A stretch of DNA of 64,000 bases from Osmia lignaria lignaria (Eukaryota > Arthropoda > Insecta > Hymenoptera > Megachilidae): positions 10,788,001 to 10,852,000 of the forward strand of contig NC_135032.1 of the NCBI RefSeq assembly GCF_051020975.1, written 5' to 3'. This document shows positions 12,801 to 26,300 of the stretch, piece by piece. The translations under genes and the position numbers were made by a program. The notes below the pieces were generated by a model. It ran no database searches. It worked only from the letters and a program-made list of their open reading frames with translations, and had not been told where the DNA came from. Positions within the stretch are counted from its first letter, which is position 1; every line of letters starts with the position of its first letter.

Positions 12801-15800
12801 TAAGCTCATAAATCATCTGATTTTTTAAAATTAGTTTCATTTATTAAAAAATTTTAACAAAGTTTACTATTTTGAGCTTTGAATATTAAAATGTTGAAAA
12901 TGAAAACTTATCACAAAATATAATGCAAACATGCTGTTATTACAGCACAAAGTAAAGGATTTACAAGTTTATCATTGGCAAGATTGCATGAACAAGGGTT
13001 AAAGGAGTTGGACAGCTGCCTAAGTTTGTAAGACACTGCGTTACTTGCAAAGGGTGACAGGCGGTTAATTAGAGACACTTTCGCATCGTCGGTAGCGAAA
13101 TTCGAAACATCAACATGATAATTCCTTTGTAATCTTTGCGTTATACAAACCTCCTCTTAATCCATCGTCCAATTAATTTTTAAGAAAGAAAAATTATTTT
13201 TTTCTTGAAACTTACTATCATTTTGGGAAGCAATTAATTTTAACCCTTTCAAGACGATATGCATTCATAATATTTTTCTATTCCTAATTATCACAGTAAT
13301 TAAGCCAATGAACAAATATTGTAAAATAATCAGCTGTCTATTAAAATAGTTTAATTAAAAACAGATAATTCTTTAATAATAAAAAGATGTCTCGTTTTAG
13401 TGTTATGTCAATGTTATACAATTTATGGTGAACTTACGCCAGAATTCTCTCGAGTTCAATTGAATCGTTTAACAGTTTTAACAGCGTGGCAAGTACTGGA
13501 GAGACCTTTCGTTAAAATGTTTGCTGAAACACAGTTTTGTCTAATTTCGGCACGTCGGAGACACGGCTGAAACAAGGTTTCCAGCGAGTTGAATTAATCT
13601 GGATCCTGGCTTCATGGATACCGGCTTTTTCGCTTTAGCAGACACGACCAACGGTAAGAACGTTAATGGAACACCGTTACACGTGTTGATTACGACACGG
13701 ATGTTTTGCTTAATTTTGATGCTCATTTCATCGATGATATTTCGTATTAATCAGAACAGATATAACACACCCTTTACAATTCTTATTTTAATCAAATAAT
13801 ATAAAGTACAGAAGGTAAATTATTGTATCATAAAAATTAAGCAAAATATTTAATAAAGTAGAGCAAAGATAAATATGATACGATAGAAAATTTTAAGTTA
13901 TTAGTTTCCTACATATTATATGGCTAATTTTAAAATCGAATAATATTTATTCTATATTAAAAAATTTCAAAGGTTGGCAAAGGCTGTCAATCGATAAAGG
14001 TTCAAAGCTGCAATCTTCGAGTTCGGATCCTAAGTTCAGACGTCCCTTCATCAGGAGACCGAAATGATGGACAGTTAATTAGATACTTTAGCATCCATCA
14101 GGGATGGAAATTCTAGCAAGCTGATCCATCATCGAGAGCAATCTATTCACCCAGCAAACGAGCCAGTAAAAGATGTTTTAAAAATTTGAAAAAAAAAATG
14201 GGAAATGCCTTTATTATTTATAGGCAATTTAATAATATTATAGGCAATAAATATGATTTTTTCAGATACGTTCAAATATGCATAAACGAAGTGACAAGTG
14301 TAGAAGTTCAGGTGAGAAGGGGTTCGTTTGCGAAGCAATCGGCTAAGAGAGCATCCGTGTCGAAATCTGCATAACTAGGGTCCGTTGAGAATACAAGCAC
14401 CGTGTCCAGAGTCCGCAATCTCCGTGGATTAAAGGCGAGTTCTTATCACGGTCCATCAGCCGGATACTCGAGGCTGGCGAAGGGAATTGGAAAACTACTC
14501 AAGTGTCGAGGAAGTTGGAGCCTGGTTGATGGGCTTTTGGGGAAGAAGAGCGCAACAAGTCGACTGCTCGTGACAATTTCTTGCCACCAAGATTTATCTT
14601 TTGCCCTATTCGCTCACTTCCAAAATTGCAAACATCTACTCACCTAGTAGTAAACTTGCACCTCGAGTATAATTATTTTAGTGTAAGAAATGAAAAATTA
14701 TTTCGAGTTCCAAAAGTTCTAAAAATTCTAATTAGGAAACAAATTTAATTAGAGTGATTAAAATTATAGTAATTTAATCTTCCAACCCTATTATTTAATT
14801 TATCACTTTATAATATTTATAAAATAGAAAAAGAATTTTAATACAGAGCCTATGGGTCTTCAATTTAATTTCTTGTCATCAAATTTTTTGGAAATATTTA
14901 TAAAATCACAGTATACCAATTATAATTCAATGAATTAAATTGAAAATTTAATTTTCAATGTGTTAAGATTAATAGAACCACAAAAAAGACCGATATTTAA
15001 TCCCCCTGGAATCAAGGTTTTTATCTTATTTTGTGGATGCTTCGCACATTTACAGAATTTTCCAGGATAATCCCTGGATATATACGATGTGTGTAATCGT
15101 GCGAGTCCAGCTGGCACAGAATCGCGTTTACAAACGATTCTCCTTCTTTTTTTCGGCACCCTCCTTCTTACACCCGTCCTTTATATCCCGACGAAATGAT
15201 ACGCGAACCATTTTCGGTGGAACATGTTTTTCGAAGCAGACTCGACAAATGCTCGTTTTCGCGTAGAGCTCGTATAAAATAAAACGCTGACAGTAACACG
15301 AGAAAAGCGGACGTATGGATGAAAAAAACCTTGGAGAAATAGCGATGAAATAGAGCATCCAGGCGAGAAACAACGAGAATGTTGTCGCGTGTCGTAAAAT
15401 TCTTGTTTTCCCGCAGAACATCGTTCGTAAGACGTGCTTTCTAGTGTTCAGTTTCGCGGAAATGTTGCTAGAAGTATTTTTTAAATGATATTTCCGTCTT
15501 TTTCTAATACATATTTGCTTCTGTGATAGCTGCACTTTCAAATATGTATTATATAAAAGTATACACCTTGTAATTGGATGTCGGCTAACTACACCTTCAA
15601 GTTCTAATGAATAATGGAATTGTTCGTAATTGGATAAGAAATGTATTTTTGAAATAAATTTAAAATGATATTCAGTTATATGTATCAGTGACAGATAGAT
15701 GATTCTTTACTGCTAAAAATTTAATAATAATTTGTATAATAAATTACTTAAAAATATCATTTGGTAGGTAATAAAATTTCTGCGTTTAACAACTAAAACG

Positions 15801-16291
15801 ACTGTTAGCATTCGTTCTATTCATCGTTTCCAATAAGAAAATTCAATTTTCACGGAAAAGAGAAACCACGGAGCGGGAACATTCCCATCGAAACACGAAA
15901 AAATTTGCTTTGCCATCGTTTTTCCTCGTTTTTTTTTTTTTCAGTCCGCTTTTCCATTAAATGATACAGGTATCGAAACGAAACAGCAGGTTTTCGAAAA
16001 CAGTATCGAGCTACGATGAGTTTCGTCACCACAAAAATGCAAAACATTGAAAAAGAGAGAGAAAGAAAGAGAGCAAAATGCCCAGAGGGCAAACGAGGTA
16101 AACGGTTTGATGGATTTACTAATTAAACATGGAAATTAAAAGATTGCACGTTGAATACGATCGGGAGAAAATCTAGATGATTCGCAATTTATCATTTTTT
16201 CCTTGAGTTATATAAAGTTTTGAATAACAAAAATTGTGTTAGCTTTGTTAACAGTGTCAAGTGTTTAGTATCTTAGGTTCTTTTAATATTA
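9890..16291. other. Non-coding AT-rich stretch
   Basis: It holds AAGGGTTAA motifs at 12994-13002 (plus) and 13240-13248 (minus). A 46-nt pseudo-exon on the plus strand (14266-14311) has an acceptor and a GTGAGA donor but no further support. I see no gene. Confidence 0.6.
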
Positions 16292-16440
16292 GACTTTGGG
16301 GATTTAGTAATTTGGAGAATCTGTGAGAACTTAGGAATTTGGGAATTTTTAAATTTAACAACTTAAGAATTTGAGAATTCTGGAATTTAAAAATTTTAGA
16401 ACCGTAGAATTAAAAAATTTGAGAATTTTGGAATCTCAGA
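16292..16440. repeat. Degenerate AT-rich minisatellite (GAATTTGGGAATTT type)
   Basis: Units such as GGAATTTGGGAATTT, AGAATTTGAGAATTC and AAAATTTGAGAATTTTGG follow one another with an irregular period of about 10 nt. The same unit type recurs inverted at 53088-53195. Confidence 0.55.
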
Positions 16441-16495
16441 ACCTCACAATAATGGGGGTGTCACTCCACATTTTTGGGGCGCCCACCCCGAGTCC

Positions 16496-16512
16496 CACCT
16501 AGTTACGCCAAT
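16496..16512. mobile_element. Single end related to the 63067-63302 element
   Basis: The sequence CACCTAGTTACGCCAAT is identical to the right end at 63285-63301, and the preceding CC-rich sequence is similar. No partner end was found nearby, so this is probably a truncated copy. Confidence 0.4.
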
Positions 16513-19500
16513 AATTGTAACACCTGTATATCTAACATACCATCGACAACAAACAATCGACACATCGATAACAAGCTCGTTACTATATCCACGATAAATC
16601 CAATTACCCGGTATCAATAATTTTTCCACAGGTATTAGGCCTGCCAGCTTAATTGCCATCCGCGTGAAACGCAAGGCTCACTTTATTTTCGTAACAGAAA
16701 ACACTCGTATCGACGGCTCGTGGTCATGGAAAAGCCGCCATTATTGGTCGTGCTGGTGTAGATCCATTGTTTATCGCGCATTTAGCGGATAAACAGCGAA
16801 TTGAGGCAAATACCAGAGGTTCGACGGGGTTGGTTCTATGGGGAAAGGGATGGAACACGCAGAGCGAGAGAGAGGGAGGTGGCAACCACGTTTATTGTCA
16901 CGTCACAGAATCGTGAGGTATAGTAAATGCCATGCATGTTTAATCAGTTAGAATTATGGCTCGTCATGTAGCAGTTTTAACGGATCATTCGTTGCCTAGC
17001 GATCGCTCTCCACGCGATGGCGTTTCCTTTTTACTTTTTATTTTAAAGCTGACGTGAAATGAAAAAATGGCAAGTTACGAGGGTCAGGTGTTTTATATGC
17101 TGAGTAAAAAAATGTAACTGTGCTTGGAAGTATTCCAAGCAAAAAATATTATTATGAGGGAATATTAACGTGGTGATTGATGATGCATTTTATACGATAG
17201 ATCAAATCTTAGATGGAAGTGAAAATTATGTATTGATTGATAAATTTGGAGTTATTATTAGTAGAAGATTAATAGGATTTATGATAGAGGTTCTTTAGAA
17301 AAAGACTGATCAATATTTCAGAATAATTAAATATTTTTTTATATTTGATAATCTAAAATTGTCTTTCATATTTGTATCAAACCAATTGATAATATGAATT
17401 TTTTCAAAAGAATCAAAATATAAAATGTTCAGTACTACAGGATTTACACAAGCACTTCAATATATCATTTGTTTCACCTTTCCACGTATGAACTCCAGTA
17501 CTAATGAAACGAATTTTTCACGAAAAGCATCGAACGAGAGTAAAAATAAATCGCGATCGAAATAATGTGCGAACCTGTTAAATTACTTTCTTCAGAACAT
17601 GGAAACAGCGCGTTTGTTTTTCGAGTCTTTAATTAGCGGACGGATTAATAATAAATGGGGCGAAGATTAAAAGCCCAAGCTCGGCAAACTGCGGCCGAAT
17701 TCGCGAATTAATAAGTCCGAGAGAAAACACAGGCCGCAGGAATATCGACGTTAAAACTATGCTCTGACTGGTGAAACAGTTCAAAATTTTCTCTCTCCCT
17801 GCTTTTTTTTTTTATACATATCATAGGAAGGAAAAGTTATACGCAACTCTAATCAAGATCCCAGGAACGATAATAGGGAAGGTGGTAAACTGTTTCTGAA
17901 TTTCGTAAAGGATCAACGCGTTTCTTGAAACTCGACGGAGACATTTCTCTCGTGTTTCTACTCGAGCAAACTTTGCACTTTAAGTTTCTGCACAAGGATA
18001 CTCGGATTAATTAGCGGTTACGTGTTCGCCATCTTCTTGCTTCATTCTCGATTTAAACTAGATTTTTAACCCTGCTGCTTTCCATGGATCTATATTACCC
18101 GAAATGAATACCATGGTTTTAAAGGTACCTACTATATAAAAAATATAAAATTTTAAGTACAATAGCTGAAAATAAAAATTCACCAGAATAACGAAAATTG
18201 CCAGAAATATTTGATCAATCATAATAAAATATGCACAGTGGTTGAGAATCAGAATTACTCAAACAGGAAACGGATGCATTCCATTTTTTTGCCAGACTCG
18301 GCCGATAGGATCACACCTAATGGAGAACATTAATAATTGCGTCGAGTTTCTAAAGCGGATTTGTTTGGTCAATAATAACCACGAAGCCATGGACAATTGA
18401 ACGTTCGAAATTCGCCGATCATCCTTTTGCAGAAATACCTACGTAAAAATTCACAAATATGTTCGAAATTCGCGAGCTCCTACCAGCTTTTAAATAATTC
18501 ATTAGCTTCTCTGATTCCATTTACCAATACTTTTGAAAATCCTGAAAAAGCATCGTGAAAATATAATCAAAAATAGTATTAAATTCTGAGATTTATCAGC
18601 TTTTCAAAAAAAAAAGAAATGAAATAACAATATTCTGCAAAATATTTTTCAATGCTTTTTTTTTTATATACAAATGGCATTTTTCTAAATTCAAAACGAT
18701 GTGGAACCTCGATAAACGGTATAACACGTTGCAGAATTTCCACTTAACGTGCTTGAAGCAATTATTACGATACTCCAGACCCTCCGAACATTCGAATGTA
18801 AAAACTGGAATTTTTCGTTTACGGAGAGTTCGATATATATTTTTTAACGAGCAAAAACATCGACGAGTGGTAAATGATCGTTGAGAATAACGATTATCGA
18901 CGCATTCCATTTTTCAAACGTACATATCTGTATTGAAGTTTTGACACTTCAATAATTTTCTTTAAACCTCGAGAAACTACGAAATCTAAAAATTTTAAAT
19001 CCTAAAATCCAAATATTCCTTAACACTTAATACAAAAATAAATAAAAAATAAAAAACAGAGTTGTACTCGAAACTGTAGCATAAAGTTTCAAAGGGTTAA
19101 TGAATACCACGTTATCCAAGAACACGTTCGTGTTTGAGAAGCAGAGTTCGTTGTATCTATGAGCACAAAGAATACGAACTCGTCGAAGAAAGTTGGAAAA
19201 TATTGAAAGCAAAGAGTAGAATCGCAATCTTCTTTGGGGGACATTTAAGCGTCCAGGCGTTTCGCGGAGAAAACAGTTCGACAAAGAAACGATAAAAGCG
19301 GAGGAAAAAGGGCTGAAAGTTCTTGGACGAATTTTACAAGCGAATTCGTTAATCTGGCTTGAAAGTTCGCGGAAGACTGATCGAAAGAAATATCCGTTCG
19401 ACTGTAAAAAAACTGAGGAAATCTTTGTTGAGAATTTTTAAGAGAAACGTTTAAAGAATGATTAATTCGATTAAGCGAATTAAAAGGTACTCGAAATTGA

Positions 19501-21413
19501 AATTAAGTTTCATGCTATGATAACAAAGTTAAAAGAAATTAAATTACTCCGAGACAAAGTTAATTCCTTAGCTTAATATTCTAGTCAATTAGCTGCTTTA
19601 ATTAATATAATTAAAATAGGTTTCATAAGAAGTTTATAAAGAAGAAAAAAGTTGTTTTAATAATCTTGTTCATTGTTTCCGTTAATTAGAAGTTATTTTA
19701 AGAAAATGCAGCTTCTGAACAGTAGATTAAGTCAATTTTTATACTGACAGTCTTTCAAATCAAATATTAAAAATTTTTAATAATTTTTATTTCAGATGAA
19801 AAATATTTTTCTTTGCAAAAAATTTGAAAAAATAAGTTAGTTATACTGTTAAATTTACCTTTTCTTAAATTTTCAATTTGAATTTAATATATTCTAGGTA
19901 GCTTTTCATTTCAAAGAAAATTTCCTCAGATTACTATCTAATCTTTGAATGCACCCTTCCTGGTTGTCGCTGTAAGTCCCATAAATTATACCTTGATTTA
20001 CCGTCATCCTTAGAGGATGTGCCTCTTAATCAGCGATAGTGCATGTGGTTTATGCACGACGCCGTTCTACCTCATTTTCTTCACACTTCCGGCCTGCAGC
20101 CGAATAACAGTTTCCATGAAAATTGTATAGGGCCGAAGGACTTGGTAGACAAGCTCAACGAGAAACGTATCCATCACCATTCTATCATTTACAAGGTTTA
20201 TAAAAGCAGAAATTCATTTTGAAAGTTAAAATTTCCCAAAAATTTCAACAAAAAAATATGAAAAAAAAAAAGAAACTTGCCATACTCTATTAATACTTAA
20301 TTGACACTGGAAAAATTGTATATTTTAATACCAAATTGGAATTAATTGCTATACTATTGCTATGGAACTTGTGAAATAGGTACCAAATTTTTCAAATTGA
20401 AATTAATTGCTTTACAAATTGGGTTTTTGGGGAGATTCAGCGGTGGACCAGTCATTGTAACGGCGGCAATGATTTTGTTCATTTAATAAGCAGATTTTCA
20501 AGTAGAATCGTAACTATTTGAAGGAAACTTCTTAACTCATCGACACGTTCGAACGACGCCAGACAAATGGCGGATAGCTGTCTGAAACTTGTGATGGAAT
20601 TCTGAGACACGGTACTTCGACGAACTTAAACTGATTATATTCTCCTGTGTACCTTTGAAGACGAGTTCGCGCCTTCACGGACCGTCGACTATCAATAACT
20701 GTAGCAACTTCAGCGAAACGAATAATGTGATACAATCATTTCTATAGGGATTATTTTATTGTAACGTTCGCGTGCTCCAACGGAATTGATGTACGCTCAT
20801 TGAGTTTCCAAAGTGAACGTTCCCTCGAGAATTGCGTAAATTATTTATGGATTCGTTCGCATTTTTATTTATTTCTCGGCTAATAATAAATTTAAGATCA
20901 TTTTGGTGTAATTGAATTTAGTGAGTACCATGGTATGCTCTAAAATTATTTCCAATGGATTAAATTTAATTTCTGTAATTTAGAAATCAGCTAAAATTAA
21001 CAGAAATTGAAAAAAATTGAGAAATTCAATGAAAACATTTAACCAGCAAACGTAGAACACTTAAAATTAATGATTCTATCTAATCTGATTTCTAATCTAA
21101 TCATGTACATAAATGAGTTTCTTTAAAACTTTTAATACAATAGATGATCTGATAAATGATGTTTAAAGTGTATTTGTTAATACAAGTTACAGAACTTTGT
21201 ATTATAAGTGAAAGGAGAGTTTAGAAAACTCAATGATAAACTTGTTTAAAAATGAAACTAAACGAAATTTATTTGACCTCGTCATGAAAATTGCAACACG
21301 ATCTTCGAAATTCACGTTATTTCTTGGCAAGTGAAACTAAACGAGAACAGAAGTTTCTAAAAGGAATATTCTTTCAAGCATGCAAATTATTTAACTACAC
21401 TTCGTTCACTTAC
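16513..21413. other. Non-coding AT-rich stretch
   Basis: It holds an AAGGGTTAA motif at 19092-19100 and a POU octamer at 21380-21387. I see no gene or clear transposon. Confidence 0.6.
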
Positions 21414-21512
21414 CACTCTGCATACTATTAGGTCAACGCAAGAGTTTTCCATATTATCCTTTGCTCATTTAAGAGGGTACATACCTGAAAAATAAAATAA
21501 AACACAGTGTTA
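21414..21512 (-). promoter_or_regulatory. Recursive splice site 2 (ratchet point) with a downstream 71-nt recursive exon
   Basis: On the minus strand a long T-rich tract (gttttattttattttt) ends in CAG (21487-21485) and joins directly to GTATGT (21484-21479). An AATAAC branch-like sequence lies about 25 nt upstream. A consensus 5' splice site, GTAAGT at 21413-21408, would define a 71-nt exon (21484-21414). After the junction this site and the one at 50066 share GTANGTACC, which suggests that both obey the same constraint. Confidence 0.65.
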
Positions 21513-22327
21513 TTTGAAAATTTCTTATTAATCTCAATTAAATAATTTTATACAATCTATCATATGTAAAGAAATTTAACAAATGTATTTATTGGAAACT
21601 AGCCATTGTATGTTAAGATTTCTAATGAAGGATTTATACAGTCATTTCCAGGGAATTGTAAGCTTTGATTTGGTGTAACATAAGTGCCATTTTATGACAC
21701 TTTTCTGTCATGAAATCTTGTCTGACTATCAATCATTAAATATGCAACACCTTATCAACAAATTCATCTCCTATTAATAAAAGTGTATCTTTCCTATATA
21801 AAATACATAAATCCATTCAACAAAAGAAGCCTGAGAAATGTATTTAACAAGCGTTGAAAAAGGCGTTCTTGGTAGCTGGTTTCGCTCGTTATCTACGCAT
21901 CGTCTGTCTTCTCGTAGTTTGTCGACCAATTAAAAGTTCCACGTTTGTGGAGTCGATCGAAAGATGTTCTACGTTCAGCCGAGGCCGATCGCAAGTTAAA
22001 ATGATCCGATGACAAGACGGAAGTTTTTCCTTGTCACCGGAGAGGAGAATTCGCAGCTCGAAAACGCGTCGGTACGACTTCGTTCGACGACGCTGCTAAC
22101 TTACGCGAGTTTAAGGCTTGTTAGAGAAATTAGCGTGTCGAAAGTTTGACAATTATACGTGATTCTACACGACGATCATAAATATTGTACGCTTTCTAAC
22201 GACACCTCGATAAATTAGAATAATTACATCCTCCCTTACATAGTGACAAACATGTTTTCCTGATTATAATAATTAAATAAGAATTAATAGTCAATATAAT
22301 ATTATCCATAAATTTTTCCTAATCATC

Positions 22328-22453
22328 CAATAATTTTCCGGGTTTTCCTGAATTTTCCTGGGTCCCCCTACAATTTTCTTCGCCTTCCCCAGAGTTCCCC
22401 TATAATTTTCCCGAGTTTTCCGACAATTTTCCAGGAAATTTTCTTAAATTTCC
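22328..22453. repeat. Degenerate AATTTTCC(T/C)GGG minisatellite
   Basis: Repeated units include TAATTTTCCGGG, GAATTTTCCTGGG, TAATTTTCCCGAG and CAATTTTCCAGG. A complementary array lies about 0.9 kb downstream at 23258-23340. Confidence 0.6.
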
Positions 22454-23193
22454 TACAAAATATTTCTTCAAAAATTTCCACCGTACAAAAAATATAAATG
22501 AACTGCTCATTACATCTACCAATTACCTCGAATTCAACTCGAATTCAAAACGATAAAGAGGGAGAGAACATAAACACAGAAGCATAATGAACGAGATTCA
22601 GCTAGAATCACTGTTATAAAACAGAATGTTGGGGGAGGCTGGCAAGGGGTAGAAATTCGTGTAAACTAATTTCCCGGAGGGCGGGTAAGTTGGACGGACG
22701 TTTATCGAGGTGCCTGGGAACAGGTAAATCTGAAACGGTTTGCATCGAGTCGAACAGTGTGCTTGAAATCGGGCTTGTTCGAGAGGTGGTTTCTCGCGTT
22801 GCCGAGAGGATGCAAAGAACGCCACGCGGTGTTACTGACAGCCCGCCGGCAATTTAGTCGATCAAACTGTTCACCGCAGGGCCGTCGAAGGTGGAAAAGG
22901 TACGGTTTGCTTCAGTCAGCTTCCAACTGACTTTTACCTGCCTACCTGAACAACGCGCACAGTTCCTTTCCCGTAAGCTGCACGCGAACCAACCCCCCCT
23001 TCGTGCAGGACGGATTAATTAATTCTCGTGGTGAAACGCAAGTCGTACTCTACGTTTTCGATTCTCAACGCTCAAGGATGAATCTGTTGCTTTCAACCTG
23101 AAGATTGATTGTTGTTTCTAATTTTTATGAATGTCTCGGTCTTATGATGAATTTAGGGGATGGGAGATGGATTGGTGCTACTGGAAACTTATT

Positions 23194-23220
23194 ATAGTGG
23201 ACTCTCTTATATTGCTCCAC
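23194..23220. mobile_element. Diverged terminal repeat of the CAGTAGACT MITE family
   Basis: TAGTGGACTCTC followed by TTATATTGCTCCAC resembles the left end of the element at 30927, with a few substitutions and one missing base, and is preceded by TA. No matching right end is obvious within 250 bp. Confidence 0.4.
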
Positions 23221-23257
23221 AAAAAGCTATAAGAACGGATTTTTTTTAGAAAAATAA

Positions 23258-23340
23258 TTTTGGGGAAATCTGGGCAAATCATGAAAAATTCTCGGAAAAT
23301 GCGAGAAAATTCTAGGAAGCGTGGGAAAATTTTTCAAGAT
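23258..23340. repeat. Degenerate GGAAAATTC minisatellite, inverted relative of 22328-22453
   Basis: Units include TTGGGGAAATC, TCGGAAAATGC, GAGAAAATTC and GTGGGAAAATT. It is the reverse complement type of the array at 22328 and could pair with it in a transcript. Confidence 0.5.
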
Positions 23341-26300
23341 TCCACACCCCCGTTTGAAGAAGGCAGAAGACGAGGGCAGATGAAAGTGGAAAAGTGTTAC
23401 TAATATGCTGGAAAATTCGTGTATGAATCAAACCATCGGTTGTTGATGAAAAACCAATAAATCTTTTTTATCCAAAATTTCTGAAGAAAATGAATAGAAT
23501 TTTAAGCCAAAAAAAATCGAATGAAAGGAATCCTATTTCCCATTCCTTTTCGAATGACGGTTTTCAAGAAACATCGTCGCGACGTTAATACGATTGTGAA
23601 AGCAGTAGCTCGTTAGAAGTTGAAACGAAGCATCTCTATAAACCGATCGACGTCTGCGATCATTTGCTTTACCTTGTTTCTTCCGATCGTATTATCTTTA
23701 CGTAGATCGTTGCCAGATAGCAAAGGATACCAATACATTGTACCGTTGCAAATTTACTTATAAAGCTAGACGATACGAGATACCCGCGTCTAATCAACGG
23801 TACTTCATCCCTGTGGTGAACGAAGTTTATCCGGTGGAGCAAGATGCCAGACAACAGTCTTAAAGGAACACGCTATACTCGAGCCGGGACCTAATTTAAT
23901 CGGCACGAATGCGGACTGGCCGATCTCAGAGAACTACATACGTACCCGCAGCAGCTGTTTCGACGTGTAACCGAAGGAAACTGTATCGTTCTTGTTACTC
24001 GTTTTACTCGAACACGATTATACCCGATACCCTCAACGGTTGGGTAGATAAACTTGGTCATCTTGCCAATAACGTTATATAGAAACATGATTTTTCAAAT
24101 GAAGATTGGGGCAAAATGTATAATTATAGTCATTGTCTCTTGGGGGTTTCTAATGCATTGGGTTAAACTTTAATTACTTAACATTATTTTTAAAAAAGAG
24201 AAAATTTTCTACAATTCAATTTTGATACCTAATTAACTAAAAATTTAATTGTCCACTAAATTCAATTTTTTCGATACCTAATTTAACTTCAATTAATGCT
24301 TAAAGTGTTAATGTATCCAAAATTGAATAAATCATAATAATGTTTTTATTGCTATTACAATCTCCACCGTCGACACGAGTTCGCACTCTTAGTCGATTTA
24401 AACAATCACCGTTCGAAAATCGACGTGACTCGGCATGAAAAACGTGACATAACGCGTTCGATCCAGTTCGATCGATCAGAATCCCACGTGGCAGGTGAGA
24501 TTACGTGGCTTCTCCCGTTCACCAAGCGTTCACTTAAGCGGCAAGATGCAAAAGTGGCTGGTGGAAAGAGAGGTGGGTCGTAGCCGGCGCACGAGCGAGA
24601 ACGATTAAGCTAGTTCGCGGCACAAATGGAGGAACGAAAGGCGGGTAGAAAGGATCGTGGTGAGTTGGAAAAGGGACCGTAGTATCTTGGTCAAGAGTAA
24701 CGAAATAACCGATCCTTTTGTTCCCGGGATAAAAGGAACGATTGTGTGAGAAGCTGATGGCGAGGCACCACTCGTAAAGGGACTTGTTCTACCAGCCAGC
24801 TTTAAAAAATGTGACAACCTCAAGGGAGAATCGTTGATGGAATATTTTTTAAACTTCTTTAGAGATTCATAAATACGACGAATATTCAATAATTTTGAAG
24901 ATTGTAATATTGGAAAAATATATATAGAAAAACAATTAATAAAAATGTAGCTGCCTGGTTCTTGCATCCAACCTTTAATTATTAAAATATTTATTTAGAT
25001 TGTCAGGAATGATACTATGAGGGTTAACAACTGGAAATGATATTGACGGTAGCCTTTAAGGGTTAATTCATAAATCATCGATGATACAGTAACAATTTGC
25101 ATAAGAATAAATGATAGAAAGAAACGAGAGCTGGTCAAGTTAGCCCAGTACTCCGCCGCACATTTATCGGCGGCAATTACGAGCGCGAATTTAATAAGTG
25201 AATTCATCTGCCACGCTCGTACAACATTAACGTAATTACACGGATAATGAGGAGCGAATTGCCGAGGTACGGTTAAAAATTCCAGTGAAACTTGCAGAAC
25301 GAACCTTTGTGAGTGAATGAAATTGAAGGCGGTATTGTTAACAAATTGCCATTCAATTATTTCTAGAAACTGACTAACTCAATATCAGTTATGTATTCTT
25401 TAAATGAGAAAATAAATTGAAAAATGTATGACTTTTAAAAACTAATATATTTTAATTATCACCTCTATTAAATCCCAATCATTTTTCCAATGCATTGAAT
25501 AATTTCAAGGATCGTTGATCTGAAATACCAATCGAAGGGATATGAAATCCTACGATGATCGAATTGCTTGAAAATTTGCAACAGAGAATATTGAATGTCC
25601 CTGATCGAGAGGGGAGCGTCGCGACGCATCGCGTCACGGTCCAAAGCAACATCAAATAGAAGGTTGCTCTATTAAAAATCGACCGAAACGGGGCGAGGGG
25701 TTATGATCGGGTGTTTTAATCGATGCGCATTTCAAACCTCAAATTCAGCGTATGCCTCTGTAAACTTATATCGTCGCGTTCACAGTGAAATAACAGTACT
25801 TTTTCCGCGGCTGGATGCCGACCCGGCCTGAAATACAGTTGCACGGAAAATCGCGGATAAACTTTTGCTAGGGGATCCTCCCGCGATTTCACAGGGGTGA
25901 ACGTAAAAGCTGTTACGCTCCCTCTCTCCTGTTTTCTTCTATTTTTTTTTCCTTTTTTTATTTTTGTTTTCACAGTGAAACTAAACGGAGATTCTTTCTC
26001 GCTGAGATGGTTTAACGTTGTTACGTGAAAATTGGAGGATCTAAAGTGATACCGAGATTATTACAATGTTTCTGAATTTTTTCATTATTTCTCCAGTGAT
26101 ACATTTTTAATTTTGGAAAAATAAATTATAATATAGAAAGAGAATATCAGATTTCTAACATTCAATTTTTGTCATCTTATATGCAACAACCTGATACAAT
26201 AATTATCCCAATATCATAATAAACATTTTTAAATCATTCGATATGTTTATAAATGATCATAAACTTCCGTATTTAGCTGATCTTAAAATAGTACTGGTCA

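Noticed and set aside
14266..14311. 46-nt plus-strand pseudo-exon with a GTGAGA donor
   Set aside because: An isolated acceptor and donor pair of this quality is expected by chance in 64 kb.
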